DNA of 13,877 nt from an uncultured Flavobacterium sp. (GTDB lineage Bacteria > Bacteroidota > Bacteroidia > Flavobacteriales > Flavobacteriaceae). The notes beneath the pieces are model-generated. The model was not told the DNA's origin and made no database searches. It saw nothing but the letters and a program-made list of their open reading frames with translations. Below are positions 1-6,459 of this stretch, in pieces (within the stretch, counting starts at the first letter, position 1; each line of letters begins with the position of its first letter). Both the position numbers and the translations under genes were made by a program. Where the stretch lies: assembly GCF_946479975.1 (NCBI RefSeq), contig NZ_CAMLIX010000137.1:1-13877 (forward strand), written 5' to 3'.

Positions 1-4
1 AACG

Positions 5-15
5 CAAAGTACTTT
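5..15. promoter_or_regulatory. Putative operator CAAAGTACTTT (first copy)
   Basis: This 11-mer, with palindromic core AAAGTACTTT, lies 4 bp before the first gene's ATG. It is identical to the copy at 964-974 in front of the DUF4153-like gene. The sequence further upstream is outside the window, so the promoter of this unit cannot be seen. Confidence 0.45.
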
Positions 16-19
16 AATT

Positions 20-634
20 ATGAATCAAAAGCACCAAGAAGATTTAGCACATATACGTTCCATGATGGAGCGTTCTTCACGATTTATATCATTAAGCGGA
101 CTTTCGGGAGTCTTCGCTGGACTTTCGGCTTTAATTGGCGGAATCTATGTTTACCAATTATTTCAAGCAAACGGAACAGATTATGTAAATGATGATTACA
201 GAGTATATTCTCCAAGTCTAGTTTCGGAATTATTTTGGATTGGAATTACAATTTTGGCCTTTGCCTTTGCATTCGGAATCTTTTTCACCATCAGAAAAAG
301 TAAAAAATACAACCTGCCAATTTGGACTTCAGCAACAAAAAAAATGCTGTTTAATCTAGCAGTACCGCTTTTAGCAGGAGGGATATTCTGTCTGGCATTA
401 ATGTACCACGGATATTTTGGACTAGTAGCGCCATCAACATTAATATTTTACGGATTAGCCGTTATAAATGCAGAAAAATATACTTTCTCTGACATAAAAT
501 ATTTAGGTTTTTCTGAACTAATTTTAGGATGTATTTCGCTTTTTTATATTGGATATGGATTATTATTTTGGATCTTAGGATTCGGAATCCTGCATATCAT
601 ATACGGATTAGTGATGTTCAAAAAATACAAATAA
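20..634 (+). CDS. Small multi-pass membrane protein next to a winged-helix regulator
   Basis: This 204-residue protein is predicted to be integral to the inner membrane and I cannot assign a biochemical function. After a charged amphipathic N-terminus (residues 1-22, with MMERSSRFISLSGLSGV) I see about six hydrophobic segments: roughly 23-48, 70-90, 110-130, 131-150, 163-182 and 183-200. There is no signal peptide and no recognisable catalytic motif. The ATG at 20 is preferred because the charged stretch before the first helix is intact. It lies only 4 bp after a CAAAGTACTTT palindrome. The next gene, a winged-helix regulator, starts 4 bp after the stop, so the two are almost certainly co-transcribed. 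A membrane protein paired with a small regulator suggests a sensor or a regulated target, but this is inference from context only. Confidence 0.8.
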   Translation: MNQKHQEDLAHIRSMMERSSRFISLSGLSGVFAGLSALIGGIYVYQLFQANGTDYVNDDYRVYSPSLVSELFWIGITILAFAFAFGIFFTIRKSKKYNLPIWTSATKKMLFNLAVPLLAGGIFCLALMYHGYFGLVAPSTLIFYGLAVINAEKYTFSDIKYLGFSELILGCISLFYIGYGLLFWILGFGILHIIYGLVMFKKYK

Positions 635-638
635 TTGA

Positions 639-929
639 ATGGGAATTATTGATAAGCTAAATAAAGACTTTGAAAGCCGTGTCAGACTGGGTATTATGTC
701 CGTTCTGATGGTTAACGACTGGGTAGATTTTACCGAGATGAAAACCCTTTTGAATATTACCGATGGTAATTTAGCAAGTCATTCTTCTGCATTAGAAAAA
801 TCTGAATACATCGAGATTAAAAAGGAATTTGTGGGCAAAAAGCCTAAAACATCTTATCAGGTAACACCGCTTGGCCGCGCGGCGTTTAAAGAACACCTTT
901 CGTATCTCGAAAAATTAATGAAATCGTAA
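639..929 (+). CDS. Winged helix-turn-helix transcriptional regulator (HTH_34-like)
   Basis: This 96-residue cytoplasmic DNA-binding protein has the size and layout of the compact winged-helix regulators found across Bacteroidota (HTH_34/MarR-like fold). Residues about 15-60 carry the helices, with DFTEMKTLLNITDGNLASHSSALEKSEYI giving helix-turn-recognition helix; the wing is around EIKKEFVGKKPKTSYQVT (62-77). A C-terminal helix (78-96) probably mediates dimerisation. There is no separate ligand domain. It follows the membrane-protein gene by 4 bp and precedes a second membrane-protein gene by 58 bp. The same palindrome, CAAAGTACTTT, lies upstream of both neighbours, so the likely inference is that this protein represses or activates both units, including its own operon. 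Family assignment is firm; target and signal are inferred. Confidence 0.88.
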   Translation: MGIIDKLNKDFESRVRLGIMSVLMVNDWVDFTEMKTLLNITDGNLASHSSALEKSEYIEIKKEFVGKKPKTSYQVTPLGRAAFKEHLSYLEKLMKS

Positions 930-953
930 TAATGCTATTTTTTTATTCTTAAA

Positions 954-982
954 CTTTGAATTACAAAGTACTTTTAAATTTG
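954..982 (+). promoter_or_regulatory. Promoter with overlapping operator-like palindromes
   Basis: TTTG at 955-958 and TAAATTTG at 975-982 fit the Bacteroidota TTTG / TAnnTTTG promoter pattern, with a 16-nt spacer (slightly short). The inverted repeat CTTTG-N5-CAAAG (954-968) covers the -33 region. The palindrome AAAGTACTTT (965-974) fills the spacer and abuts the -7 box. A dimeric repressor bound there would block RNA polymerase. Confidence 0.6.
964..974. promoter_or_regulatory. Putative operator CAAAGTACTTT (second copy)
   Basis: This is the same 11-mer as at 5-15, here placed inside the promoter spacer. It is the probable binding site of the winged-helix protein encoded at 639-929, inferred from its location and symmetry. 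A third copy inside a coding sequence (3589-3599) weakens specificity. Confidence 0.45.
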
Positions 983-987
983 AAATC

Positions 988-2379
988 ATGAAAAAACATC
1001 AAATCATTTTTGCCTGTACCGCGGTTTTTATACTGCTTTTTTACAACCAATCTGTTGGAATCAATATTTCTATTTTTGGTGTCGTTTTGACACTCTTAAT
1101 AAGCTATTTCTTCCAGGAAAAGTTTGTTGATCGATCTCATTTAGCTCTCGTGCTAACTTCTATTTTGTCTTGTTTCGCTTTTGCTTGGTATGGAGATGGG
1201 GCATCGTTTTTCGCCTTAGCCTTGTCAATACTTATTTTGCAATTTAGAACTCAAGAGGCAGAACTCAAAACAATACAAGTTTTTCCTCTAATAATTTTAA
1301 ACGGAATTACTTCGTTAGGTCGAATTTTGATGTTTAGTCAGTGGCTGCCAGAACGAAAAATCCATAATCATCTAGCAAAAAAGTTAATTGCTTTTGTCCT
1401 TATTCCAGTTATTTTTCTTGGATTGTTTTTTATCGTATACTCTTTTGGAAGCGATCATTTTTCTTCATTATTTACAGATTATGAATTAGATCTAAACCTC
1501 CCGCAATTAATCGGAATCACTATTTTAGGATTTTATATTTCATTCAGTTTTTGGAATTATTGGATTCCTGATGCTTTTTACGAATACAATCCGAAATTGA
1601 GTAATGATTTCAGCGATATTTCTGAGGTTAAAAACCAAAGTACATTTTCGTTTTTAGATTTGGATTTCGAACGAAAAAGTGGTGAAATCACCCTGTTTTT
1701 GCTGAATCTTATGCTTTTAGTTTTCATTGGAACTTATAATTATGAACAGTTTTTTGAAGTAGTAGAAAAAGCAAATCTAAGTGCTGATACGCACGAACGT
1801 GTAAACGCGGTTATTTTTTCAATTCTTATGGCAGTAGGAGTAATTCTATTTTATTTTAAAGGCGGATTTAATTTTGATCAAAAAGCCAAAACCTTAAAAA
1901 CTCTCGCAAAAGTTTGGCTTGCTTTAAATATAGTTTTAATTGTAAGCGCTATGATCAAAAACTCAGAATACGTTTCTTTCTTCGGTTTAACCTATAAAAG
2001 ACTCGGAGTTTACGCATTTCTAATTTTAGCCATTATTGGTTTGATCGTTTCTTTTCAGAAAATTCAAAAGCAGAAAACCAATGCATATTTGTTCAATCAA
2101 ATGATCTGGTATTTCTACGGAACGATTCTTTTATGCAGTTATGTAAATTGGGGAAATTTAGTTACCACTTATAATATCTCTGTAAACAAAGGAGTAGAAC
2201 CAGTTTTCCTAAGCCGATTAAATTTTAATGATGAAGCTCGTAGAGAGTATTTTCATAAGAATAATTTGAATGGAGGTTATGACGAAGGTTTGAGAGAAGA
2301 AATGATTGTGCGTTATCAAAATGAAGGTTTTTTATCGAAAGCACTTTATTATGAATTTTTAAATAAAGAAAAAAAATAA
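988..2379 (+). CDS. DUF4153/DUF4173-like polytopic membrane protein
   Basis: This is a 463-residue integral membrane protein of unknown function. I recognise the general form of the DUF4153/DUF4173 family. There are about ten or more hydrophobic segments, including residues about 5-40, 50-85, 100-118, 132-155, 170-195, 232-250, 270-292, 305-322, 335-358 and 370-388. A characteristic stretch around residues 330-345 reads FFGLTYKRLGVYAF. The C-terminal 60 residues are hydrophilic and charged. The ATG follows a good -7 element (TAAATTTG) by only 5 nt, so the transcript may be leaderless or nearly so. A CAAAGTACTTT palindrome sits between the putative -33 and -7 elements. The preceding regulator gene probably controls it. 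The family name is moderately sure and no catalytic role is apparent. Confidence 0.82.
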   Translation: MKKHQIIFACTAVFILLFYNQSVGINISIFGVVLTLLISYFFQEKFVDRSHLALVLTSILSCFAFAWYGDGASFFALALSILILQFRTQEAELKTIQVFPLIILNGITSLGRILMFSQWLPERKIHNHLAKKLIAFVLIPVIFLGLFFIVYSFGSDHFSSLFTDYELDLNLPQLIGITILGFYISFSFWNYWIPDAFYEYNPKLSNDFSDISEVKNQSTFSFLDLDFERKSGEITLFLLNLMLLVFIGTYNYEQFFEVVEKANLSADTHERVNAVIFSILMAVGVILFYFKGGFNFDQKAKTLKTLAKVWLALNIVLIVSAMIKNSEYVSFFGLTYKRLGVYAFLILAIIGLIVSFQKIQKQKTNAYLFNQMIWYFYGTILLCSYVNWGNLVTTYNISVNKGVEPVFLSRLNFNDEARREYFHKNNLNGGYDEGLREEMIVRYQNEGFLSKALYYEFLNKEKK

Positions 2380-2416
2380 ACAACCTTTATATAATTATAT
2401 TTTTAAGTATTTTATT

Positions 2417-2430
2417 ACAATTAAAATTGT
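2417..2430. promoter_or_regulatory. Short inverted repeat upstream of the PQQ-propeller gene
   Basis: ACAATT-AA-AATTGT is a perfect 6-bp inverted repeat with a 2-bp spacer, 50 bp upstream of the ATG at 2480. The 100-bp intergenic region is very AT-rich and no TAnnTTTG box was found in it. The repeat could be an operator or chance in AT-rich DNA. Confidence 0.25.
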
Positions 2431-2479
2431 CTATCACATTATTATGTAAGATATTTTCTATTAAATAAAGCATGTAATT

Positions 2480-4393
2480 ATGAAGAAAATTATGTTTGTA
2501 TTCTTTTTGACTTTAATTAGCTATTCTGGTTTTTCTCAGAGAAATGCTGATGAAGTTATAAAGATGAATTCGAAAATCGAGGATCTAGCTCAAAATTCCA
2601 CCACAGGAATATTTGTAATCAAAGAAGGAAATATTGTTAAAGGAATAAATCCTGAAACCAAAGCTGAAATTTGGAGTTTTGATGCCGATAAGGAAGTTGG
2701 AGGAGTTAGTGCATTGGAAACTCTAAACAAAATTAATAATGTGGATACTGATAATCTATTTGCAAGTGAACGCATCTTAAATGTCATCGAAGGCACACCT
2801 TATGTAGAAGCTTTGGTAAATTATAAAACCATTTTAATTAATACTTTAGATGGTAAAGTAGTTTACAATTCAGCAAAATATCAATACACTGTTTTTAATA
2901 GTCAATTTTTGTATGAAGACAACGAATATTTGGTAAAAGGAGTAGAAAACGGGAAAGTTATAGCTTCTTTAATTGATCTAAATACGGGTTCTGTTAAATG
3001 GAAAACCGAACAAGGTGATGCAAAAAGTATGCTTTCGTCGATGTTTACTTTTAAAGCCAATCAGTCGAACGAGGCAGAAGTAAGTGGTCATATGATTTAC
3101 TCGCTTTATTTTGGAAAATTATCTGCAATTGACAGAGCAACTGGTGTTTTAAAATGGACCGGAGATATTGAGTACACAAAAGTTTTTCCAACTCAAAACA
3201 ACAAGAATGTAGTCGTTATAAATAGTAAGGGATTACTTTCTACTAAACAATATTTGAATGTGTTAGATTCTGAAACTGGAAAACCAATTTGGGACGATGC
3301 AATCAAAACAAAATATATTGTTTATTTAGAAGATTGGGAAGATAAAATTTTAGTTGCTCACAACAGCGGATTCAACTTTTATAACTTAAATGATGGATCT
3401 AAAGTTTGGAAAAAAGACGCTCGTGGTGACGGATTGAAAAAAGTAATTCCAATTGATGGAGATTATCTATATGTTGCTGAAAATGAAATGATGCTGATTG
3501 ATAAAGATGGTCAAAAAAAATGGAAAAGCTTTATCGAAATTTCTGATGATAAAGAAGATGCAATTAATTACTTAGGAAAAGTCGACGACAAAGTACTTTA
3601 TTTAACAGCCACTTATGGAAACATGGTGGATTACAAAAGTGGAAAAAAATTATGGAAAGGGAATTTAAAATTTAATGAAAAACGTCCATTATTAAGTGTT
3701 TTTGATGATACCGAAAATCAGTTTTTAGTTTATAATGATGAGAAGCTTTTTAAGTTTGATACAAAAGGTACAGATAAACCTAATGCCTTTGCAAAAGTTA
3801 ATGTCAAGAAAGAAAAAGAACTAAACTCAATTGAATTGTTTTCTTGGGGTGTTGCGCTTTCAGGACCAACAGAAGTTATGGGTGTAAGTAAAGAAGGTAA
3901 AGTTTTATACCAAAGAGTTTACACACAACCGGGTGATGGAGGCAGAGCATGGGGATCTGCTCTTGCTACTGCTGGATCAATTGGTTTAGGAATTTCATCT
4001 GCAGGGAATGCAGCTCTTGGAAGCGAATGGACTATGACAACCATAGATCCTGCAACAGGAAAAGAAGCGGCCAGTGTGGTAAAAGCTAGAAATGAGGGAA
4101 GATTAAAAAGAGCAGGAAATCAAGCAGCTGGTTCTGCGGTTTTAGGAGGTGTTTCAAAAAGACTTAACCAACGTTTTGATGCGATGAAACAAAATCGTGA
4201 TTTTTCTTATATTTTTGCTAAAGATGAAGCGACAAATAAAAAAGTCCTTGTTAAAGTAAAAAAAGAAGATGGAACAGAAGTAGATAAAATCATCTTTGAA
4301 AACATGCGCCCATTTTATGAAATAGACGCTGCAACACAGTCTGTTTACTATATTTATGAGAATGAGTTAAGGATTTTTAATAAGAAAATCTAA
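2480..4393 (+). CDS. Exported PQQ-like beta-propeller repeat protein
   Basis: This 637-residue protein begins with a Bacteroidota-type signal peptide, MKKIMFVFFLTLISYSGFSQ, with cleavage expected near residue 19-20, so it is probably periplasmic or outer-membrane associated. Several copies of a D-x-x-(T/D/S)-G-x-x-x-W motif mark propeller blades: around residues 167-174 (NTGSVKW), 219-226 (ATGVLKW), 263-271 (ETGKPIW), 303-310 (NDGSKVW), 341-348 (DGQKKW) and 385-392 (KSGKKLW). A further DPATGK copy is at 523-528. This is the PQQ_2/YncE-like propeller pattern, usually a scaffold rather than an enzyme. Residues about 486-512 and 548-558 are glycine/alanine-rich and interrupt the last blades. It stands alone, with its own terminator downstream. 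Fold is confident; function unknown. Confidence 0.85.
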   Translation: MKKIMFVFFLTLISYSGFSQRNADEVIKMNSKIEDLAQNSTTGIFVIKEGNIVKGINPETKAEIWSFDADKEVGGVSALETLNKINNVDTDNLFASERILNVIEGTPYVEALVNYKTILINTLDGKVVYNSAKYQYTVFNSQFLYEDNEYLVKGVENGKVIASLIDLNTGSVKWKTEQGDAKSMLSSMFTFKANQSNEAEVSGHMIYSLYFGKLSAIDRATGVLKWTGDIEYTKVFPTQNNKNVVVINSKGLLSTKQYLNVLDSETGKPIWDDAIKTKYIVYLEDWEDKILVAHNSGFNFYNLNDGSKVWKKDARGDGLKKVIPIDGDYLYVAENEMMLIDKDGQKKWKSFIEISDDKEDAINYLGKVDDKVLYLTATYGNMVDYKSGKKLWKGNLKFNEKRPLLSVFDDTENQFLVYNDEKLFKFDTKGTDKPNAFAKVNVKKEKELNSIELFSWGVALSGPTEVMGVSKEGKVLYQRVYTQPGDGGRAWGSALATAGSIGLGISSAGNAALGSEWTMTTIDPATGKEAASVVKARNEGRLKRAGNQAAGSAVLGGVSKRLNQRFDAMKQNRDFSYIFAKDEATNKKVLVKVKKEDGTEVDKIIFENMRPFYEIDAATQSVYYIYENELRIFNKKI

Positions 4394-4398
4394 TTTTA

Positions 4399-4433
4399 AA
4401 AAAGGTGTATTGATTATTTCAATACACCTTTTT
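4399..4433. terminator. Bidirectional intrinsic terminator between convergent genes
   Basis: A perfect 15-bp stem (4399-4413 with 4419-4433) containing GGTGTATTGA and TCAATACACC encloses the 5-nt loop TTATT. The A-tract on the left and T-tract on the right give a U-run in either direction. It therefore serves both the PQQ-propeller gene (plus strand, stop 4393) and rluF (minus strand, stop 4444). Confidence 0.9.
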
Positions 4434-4443
4434 CCATCCAATA

Positions 4444-5274
4444 TTAATTATCTCCTCTTTTTTTAAATCGAGGATCATGTTGCGAAATATATGCTTTTCT
4501 TCTTGTTGGAGCCAAAGTGGGAGCCGTATTTTCTTCTTTAGGAAAACTTGCTTCTTCTGTTTTGCTTGAAGGTTCAATCAACTGATTTAATTCTGTAATT
4601 TCATCATCTGTCAAATCTCTGTATCTTCCAACAGGAACATCCAAAGAAATATTTATAATTCGGATACGTTTTAACGCCGTAACTTCATAACCTAAATATT
4701 CAGCCATTCTTCGGATCTGGCGGTTTAAACCTTGCGTCAAAATGATCTTAAAAGTAAATTTACTTATTTGCTCTACTTTACATTTTTTCGTAACCGTATC
4801 CAAAATCGGAATTCCATTTCCCATTCTTTGAATAAAGCGTTCTGTAATTGGTTTGTTTACCGTAACCGTATATTCTTTTTCGTGATTGTTTCTGGCGCGT
4901 AAAATCTTATTTACGATATCACCATCATTTGTCATGAAAATTAATCCCTCACTGGCTTTATCCAATCTTCCAATTGGGAAAATACGCTTTGGGTAATTAA
5001 TATAATCAACAATATTATTTTGAACGTCTAAATTAGTCGTGCATTCAATTCCGACAGGTTTATTGAATGCCAAATAAACTAGCTTTTCATTTTTCTCAAC
5101 GATTAATTTTCCGTCAATTCGCACTTCATCATGTGGTGAAACTTTCGTTCCCATTTCTGGCACAACGCCATTTATTGTTACGCGTCCTTCTTCGATAAGT
5201 TTATCGGCTTCACGACGAGAACAATAACCCGTTTCTCCGATAAATTTATTAAGACGTTTTAAATTTTCTTCCAT
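4444..5274 (-). CDS. rluF: 23S rRNA pseudouridine synthase (RluF/RluB-type)
   Basis: This 276-residue enzyme isomerises uridine to pseudouridine in 23S rRNA; the RluF type acts at U2604 (E. coli numbering). An S4 RNA-binding domain occupies about residues 6-60 ([20 protein letters not shown]). The RsuA/RluB-family catalytic domain covers about 65-235, with the motif [12 protein letters not shown] (102-113) giving the catalytic Asp105, and [10 protein letters not shown] (181-190) as the second conserved motif. The last 40 residues (about 236-276) are a polar, basic extension ending RFKKRGDN, beyond the usual domain end and possibly contacting RNA. The ATG at 5274 follows a promoter-like TACTTTTG by 4 nt. 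RluB, RluE and RluF are hard to separate by eye, so the family is sure and the exact target less so. Confidence 0.88.
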   Translation of the reverse strand: MEENLKRLNKFIGETGYCSRREADKLIEEGRVTINGVVPEMGTKVSPHDEVRIDGKLIVEKNEKLVYLAFNKPVGIECTTNLDVQNNIVDYINYPKRIFPIGRLDKASEGLIFMTNDGDIVNKILRARNNHEKEYTVTVNKPITERFIQRMGNGIPILDTVTKKCKVEQISKFTFKIILTQGLNRQIRRMAEYLGYEVTALKRIRIINISLDVPVGRYRDLTDDEITELNQLIEPSSKTEEASFPKEENTAPTLAPTRRKAYISQHDPRFKKRGDN

Positions 5275-5278
5275 AATG

Positions 5279-5309
5279 CAAAAGTAGTCAAAAAATAAAT
5301 TTTACGCAA
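5279..5309 (-). promoter_or_regulatory. Promoter of rluF
   Basis: Read on the minus strand, TTG (5309-5307), a 20-nt spacer and TACTTTTG (5286-5279) match the Bacteroidota -33/-7 pattern. The box ends 4 nt before the ATG, which predicts a leaderless or near-leaderless mRNA. Confidence 0.6.
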
Positions 5310-5415
5310 TTTTGTCATCCTGAGGCACGAAGGATCACACTAGTAAGTCCGCAAGCAAAATCGCCAATCTTTGTCGAGTTTCGAGTGTGATCCTTCGTGC
5401 CTCAGAATCACAAAA
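5310..5415. repeat. REP-like intergenic inverted repeat (long imperfect hairpin)
   Basis: Two 32-bp arms, 5310-5341 and 5384-5415, are reverse complements with two mismatches (5319/5406 and 5316/5409). The inner 22 bp (5320-5341 with 5384-5405), containing GGCACGAAGGATCACAC, match perfectly. The 42-nt spacer contains TCCGCAAGCAAAATCGCC. The GTCATCCTGAG...GAAGGATC wording is of the type I know from dispersed REP-like repeats in Bacteroidota genomes. The element lies between the hydrolase stop (5430) and the rluF promoter and is visibly more GC-rich than its surroundings. It could also stop hydrolase transcripts. Confidence 0.75.
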
Positions 5416-5429
5416 AAGTGAATTCTTTG

Positions 5430-6290
5430 CTACTTTGTTCCTTCAGAAAAAAGAAATTCAATCACTCTATCGTACAACTCGTCATCATGCATTCCGTGAC
5501 CTAAACCGCTCGTTTCTATAAATTGACTGTTTTTCCAATTGCTGGCTATTTTTTGCCCTTCGGCGAAAGCTACAATTTTATCTGAAGTATCGTGCGCAAT
5601 TAATCCAGGAATAGTAAATGCAGATGCGAATTTTTCTCCTGAAAAATCGGCCAGTTTAAAATTAAAGCGATTTAGGAATTTGTTTTCTAATAGTGGAAGC
5701 ATTTTTTTATTCAAACTCAACATGGCAATATAATTGTCAATCAAAGTTTTTAAATCTGATGGCGCTCCCAAAATCACCATTTTATTGATGCTGGTATTCG
5801 GGAATAAATATTGATGATATACACAAGCGGCGCCTCCAATAGAATGGCCAATAATAATTGTAGGTTGATATTTTTCTACAGCCTTATTAATAAACTCTGC
5901 ATAAAGCGGCACATTAAATTCTTTTCCGCTGCTTTGTCCGTGTGCTGGCGCATCGATTGCAATTATTGTACTACCAGATTTTTGAAGATGTGGTAACGTT
6001 TTTTTCCATCGCGAAGCATTGCTTTCCCAGCCGTGAACTAAGAGGATTTTGGTTTTATTTCCTTTCCAGATATAGGCTTGAAAATGATGATCATTATGAT
6101 GAAAAATTTCTGTTTCTGTATTTTTTAAAATTTTCGGAAGTGTTTCTTTTTGTAATCTGCCAATTCGTGGCTGGCTAAAAAGTGCGTATGAAAGTTCCAT
6201 CGCTTTTTGCGGACGAACATAACTCAAGAAGTTGATATAAGAGCCAACTGATTTTAATGTGATAAAACGAATACCTTTTTTAATTCCCAA
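5430..6290 (-). CDS. Alpha/beta hydrolase
   Basis: This 286-residue cytoplasmic protein has a standard alpha/beta-hydrolase core; the substrate is unknown. The oxyanion region is LLVHGWESNASRW (83-95), followed by DAPAHGQSSG (113-122). The nucleophile elbow is GHSIGG with Ser150. The acid is probably Asp237 in HDTSDKIV, and the catalytic His is His265 in GLGHGMHD. No signal peptide is present. The start taken is TTG at 6290: it keeps a conserved-looking basic N-terminus (IKKGIRFITLKSVGSYINFL), and an in-frame stop lies just upstream. The first in-frame ATG, at 6200, would remove 30 residues. The gene is monocistronic or weakly linked to rluF, and is flanked on each side by a different long inverted repeat. 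Confidence 0.86.
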   Translation of the reverse strand: MGIKKGIRFITLKSVGSYINFLSYVRPQKAMELSYALFSQPRIGRLQKETLPKILKNTETEIFHHNDHHFQAYIWKGNKTKILLVHGWESNASRWKKTLPHLQKSGSTIIAIDAPAHGQSSGKEFNVPLYAEFINKAVEKYQPTIIIGHSIGGAACVYHQYLFPNTSINKMVILGAPSDLKTLIDNYIAMLSLNKKMLPLLENKFLNRFNFKLADFSGEKFASAFTIPGLIAHDTSDKIVAFAEGQKIASNWKNSQFIETSGLGHGMHDDELYDRVIEFLFSEGTK

Positions 6291-6306
6291 AACTTAATTT
6301 TTTTTC

Positions 6307-6314
6307 TAAAGATA
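6307..6314 (-). promoter_or_regulatory. Weak -7-like element upstream of the hydrolase
   Basis: On the minus strand TATCTTTA (6314-6307) matches TAnnTTTG at all fixed positions but the last, 16 nt before the TTG start codon. No clear -33 element was identified. Confidence 0.3.
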
Positions 6315-6324
6315 AAAAAAAAGT

Positions 6325-6415
6325 CTGCCACGAATTACACGAATTTTTACTAATTATTTTTTATCTCAACTAATGAAAATAAAAAATTCGTGAAAATTCG
6401 TGTAATTCGTGGCAA
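6325..6415. repeat. Second intergenic inverted repeat (GCCACGAATTACACG family)
   Basis: Arms 6327-6347 and 6393-6413 are perfect 21-bp reverse complements beginning GCCACGAATTACACG and ending CGTGTAATTCGTGGC. They extend outward by one pair (6326/6414) and inward past one mismatch to 6350/6390. The heptamer ATTCGTG occurs three times on the right side (6386, 6396, 6405). The loop is about 40 nt of A/T-rich sequence. The CCACGAATTxxACGAATT wording resembles dispersed intergenic repeats known from Flavobacterium-like genomes. It lies upstream of the hydrolase start, so it may be read into that gene's leader or form its upstream boundary. Confidence 0.7.
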
Positions 6416-6425
6416 AAAATACAGC

Positions 6426-6453
6426 AAAAAAAAGTCCCGATTAAATCGGGACT
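6426..6453 (-). terminator. Intrinsic terminator of the Nif3/coiled-coil operon
   Basis: On the minus strand the perfect 9-bp stem AGTCCCGAT / ATCGGGACT (6453-6445 with 6441-6433, loop TTA) starts 6 nt after the TAA stop and runs directly into a T-tract (the A-run at 6425-6433 on the plus strand). It is a textbook Rho-independent terminator for the minus-strand operon. Confidence 0.9.
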
Positions 6454-6459
6454 AGTTAT

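Noticed and set aside
2389..2400. Perfect palindrome ATATAATTATAT after the DUF4153-like gene.
   Set aside because: Pure A/T symmetry is expected by chance in such AT-rich DNA. The stem would be too weak for a terminator.
3589..3599. Third copy of CAAAGTACTTT inside the PQQ-propeller gene.
   Set aside because: It spells ordinary codons (Asp-Lys-Val-Leu) in the middle of the gene, with no start site nearby. I treat it as chance, though it slightly weakens the operator argument.
5942..6178. 78-codon plus-strand open frame opposite the alpha/beta hydrolase.
   Set aside because: It lies wholly within a well-supported hydrolase gene on the other strand, and shows no motif or promoter.
6386..6411. 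Three spaced ATTCGTG heptamers that could suggest a short repeat array or CRISPR remnant.
   Set aside because: The units are 7 bp with 2-3 bp gaps and are explained by the right arm of the inverted repeat. There are no spacers or cas genes.
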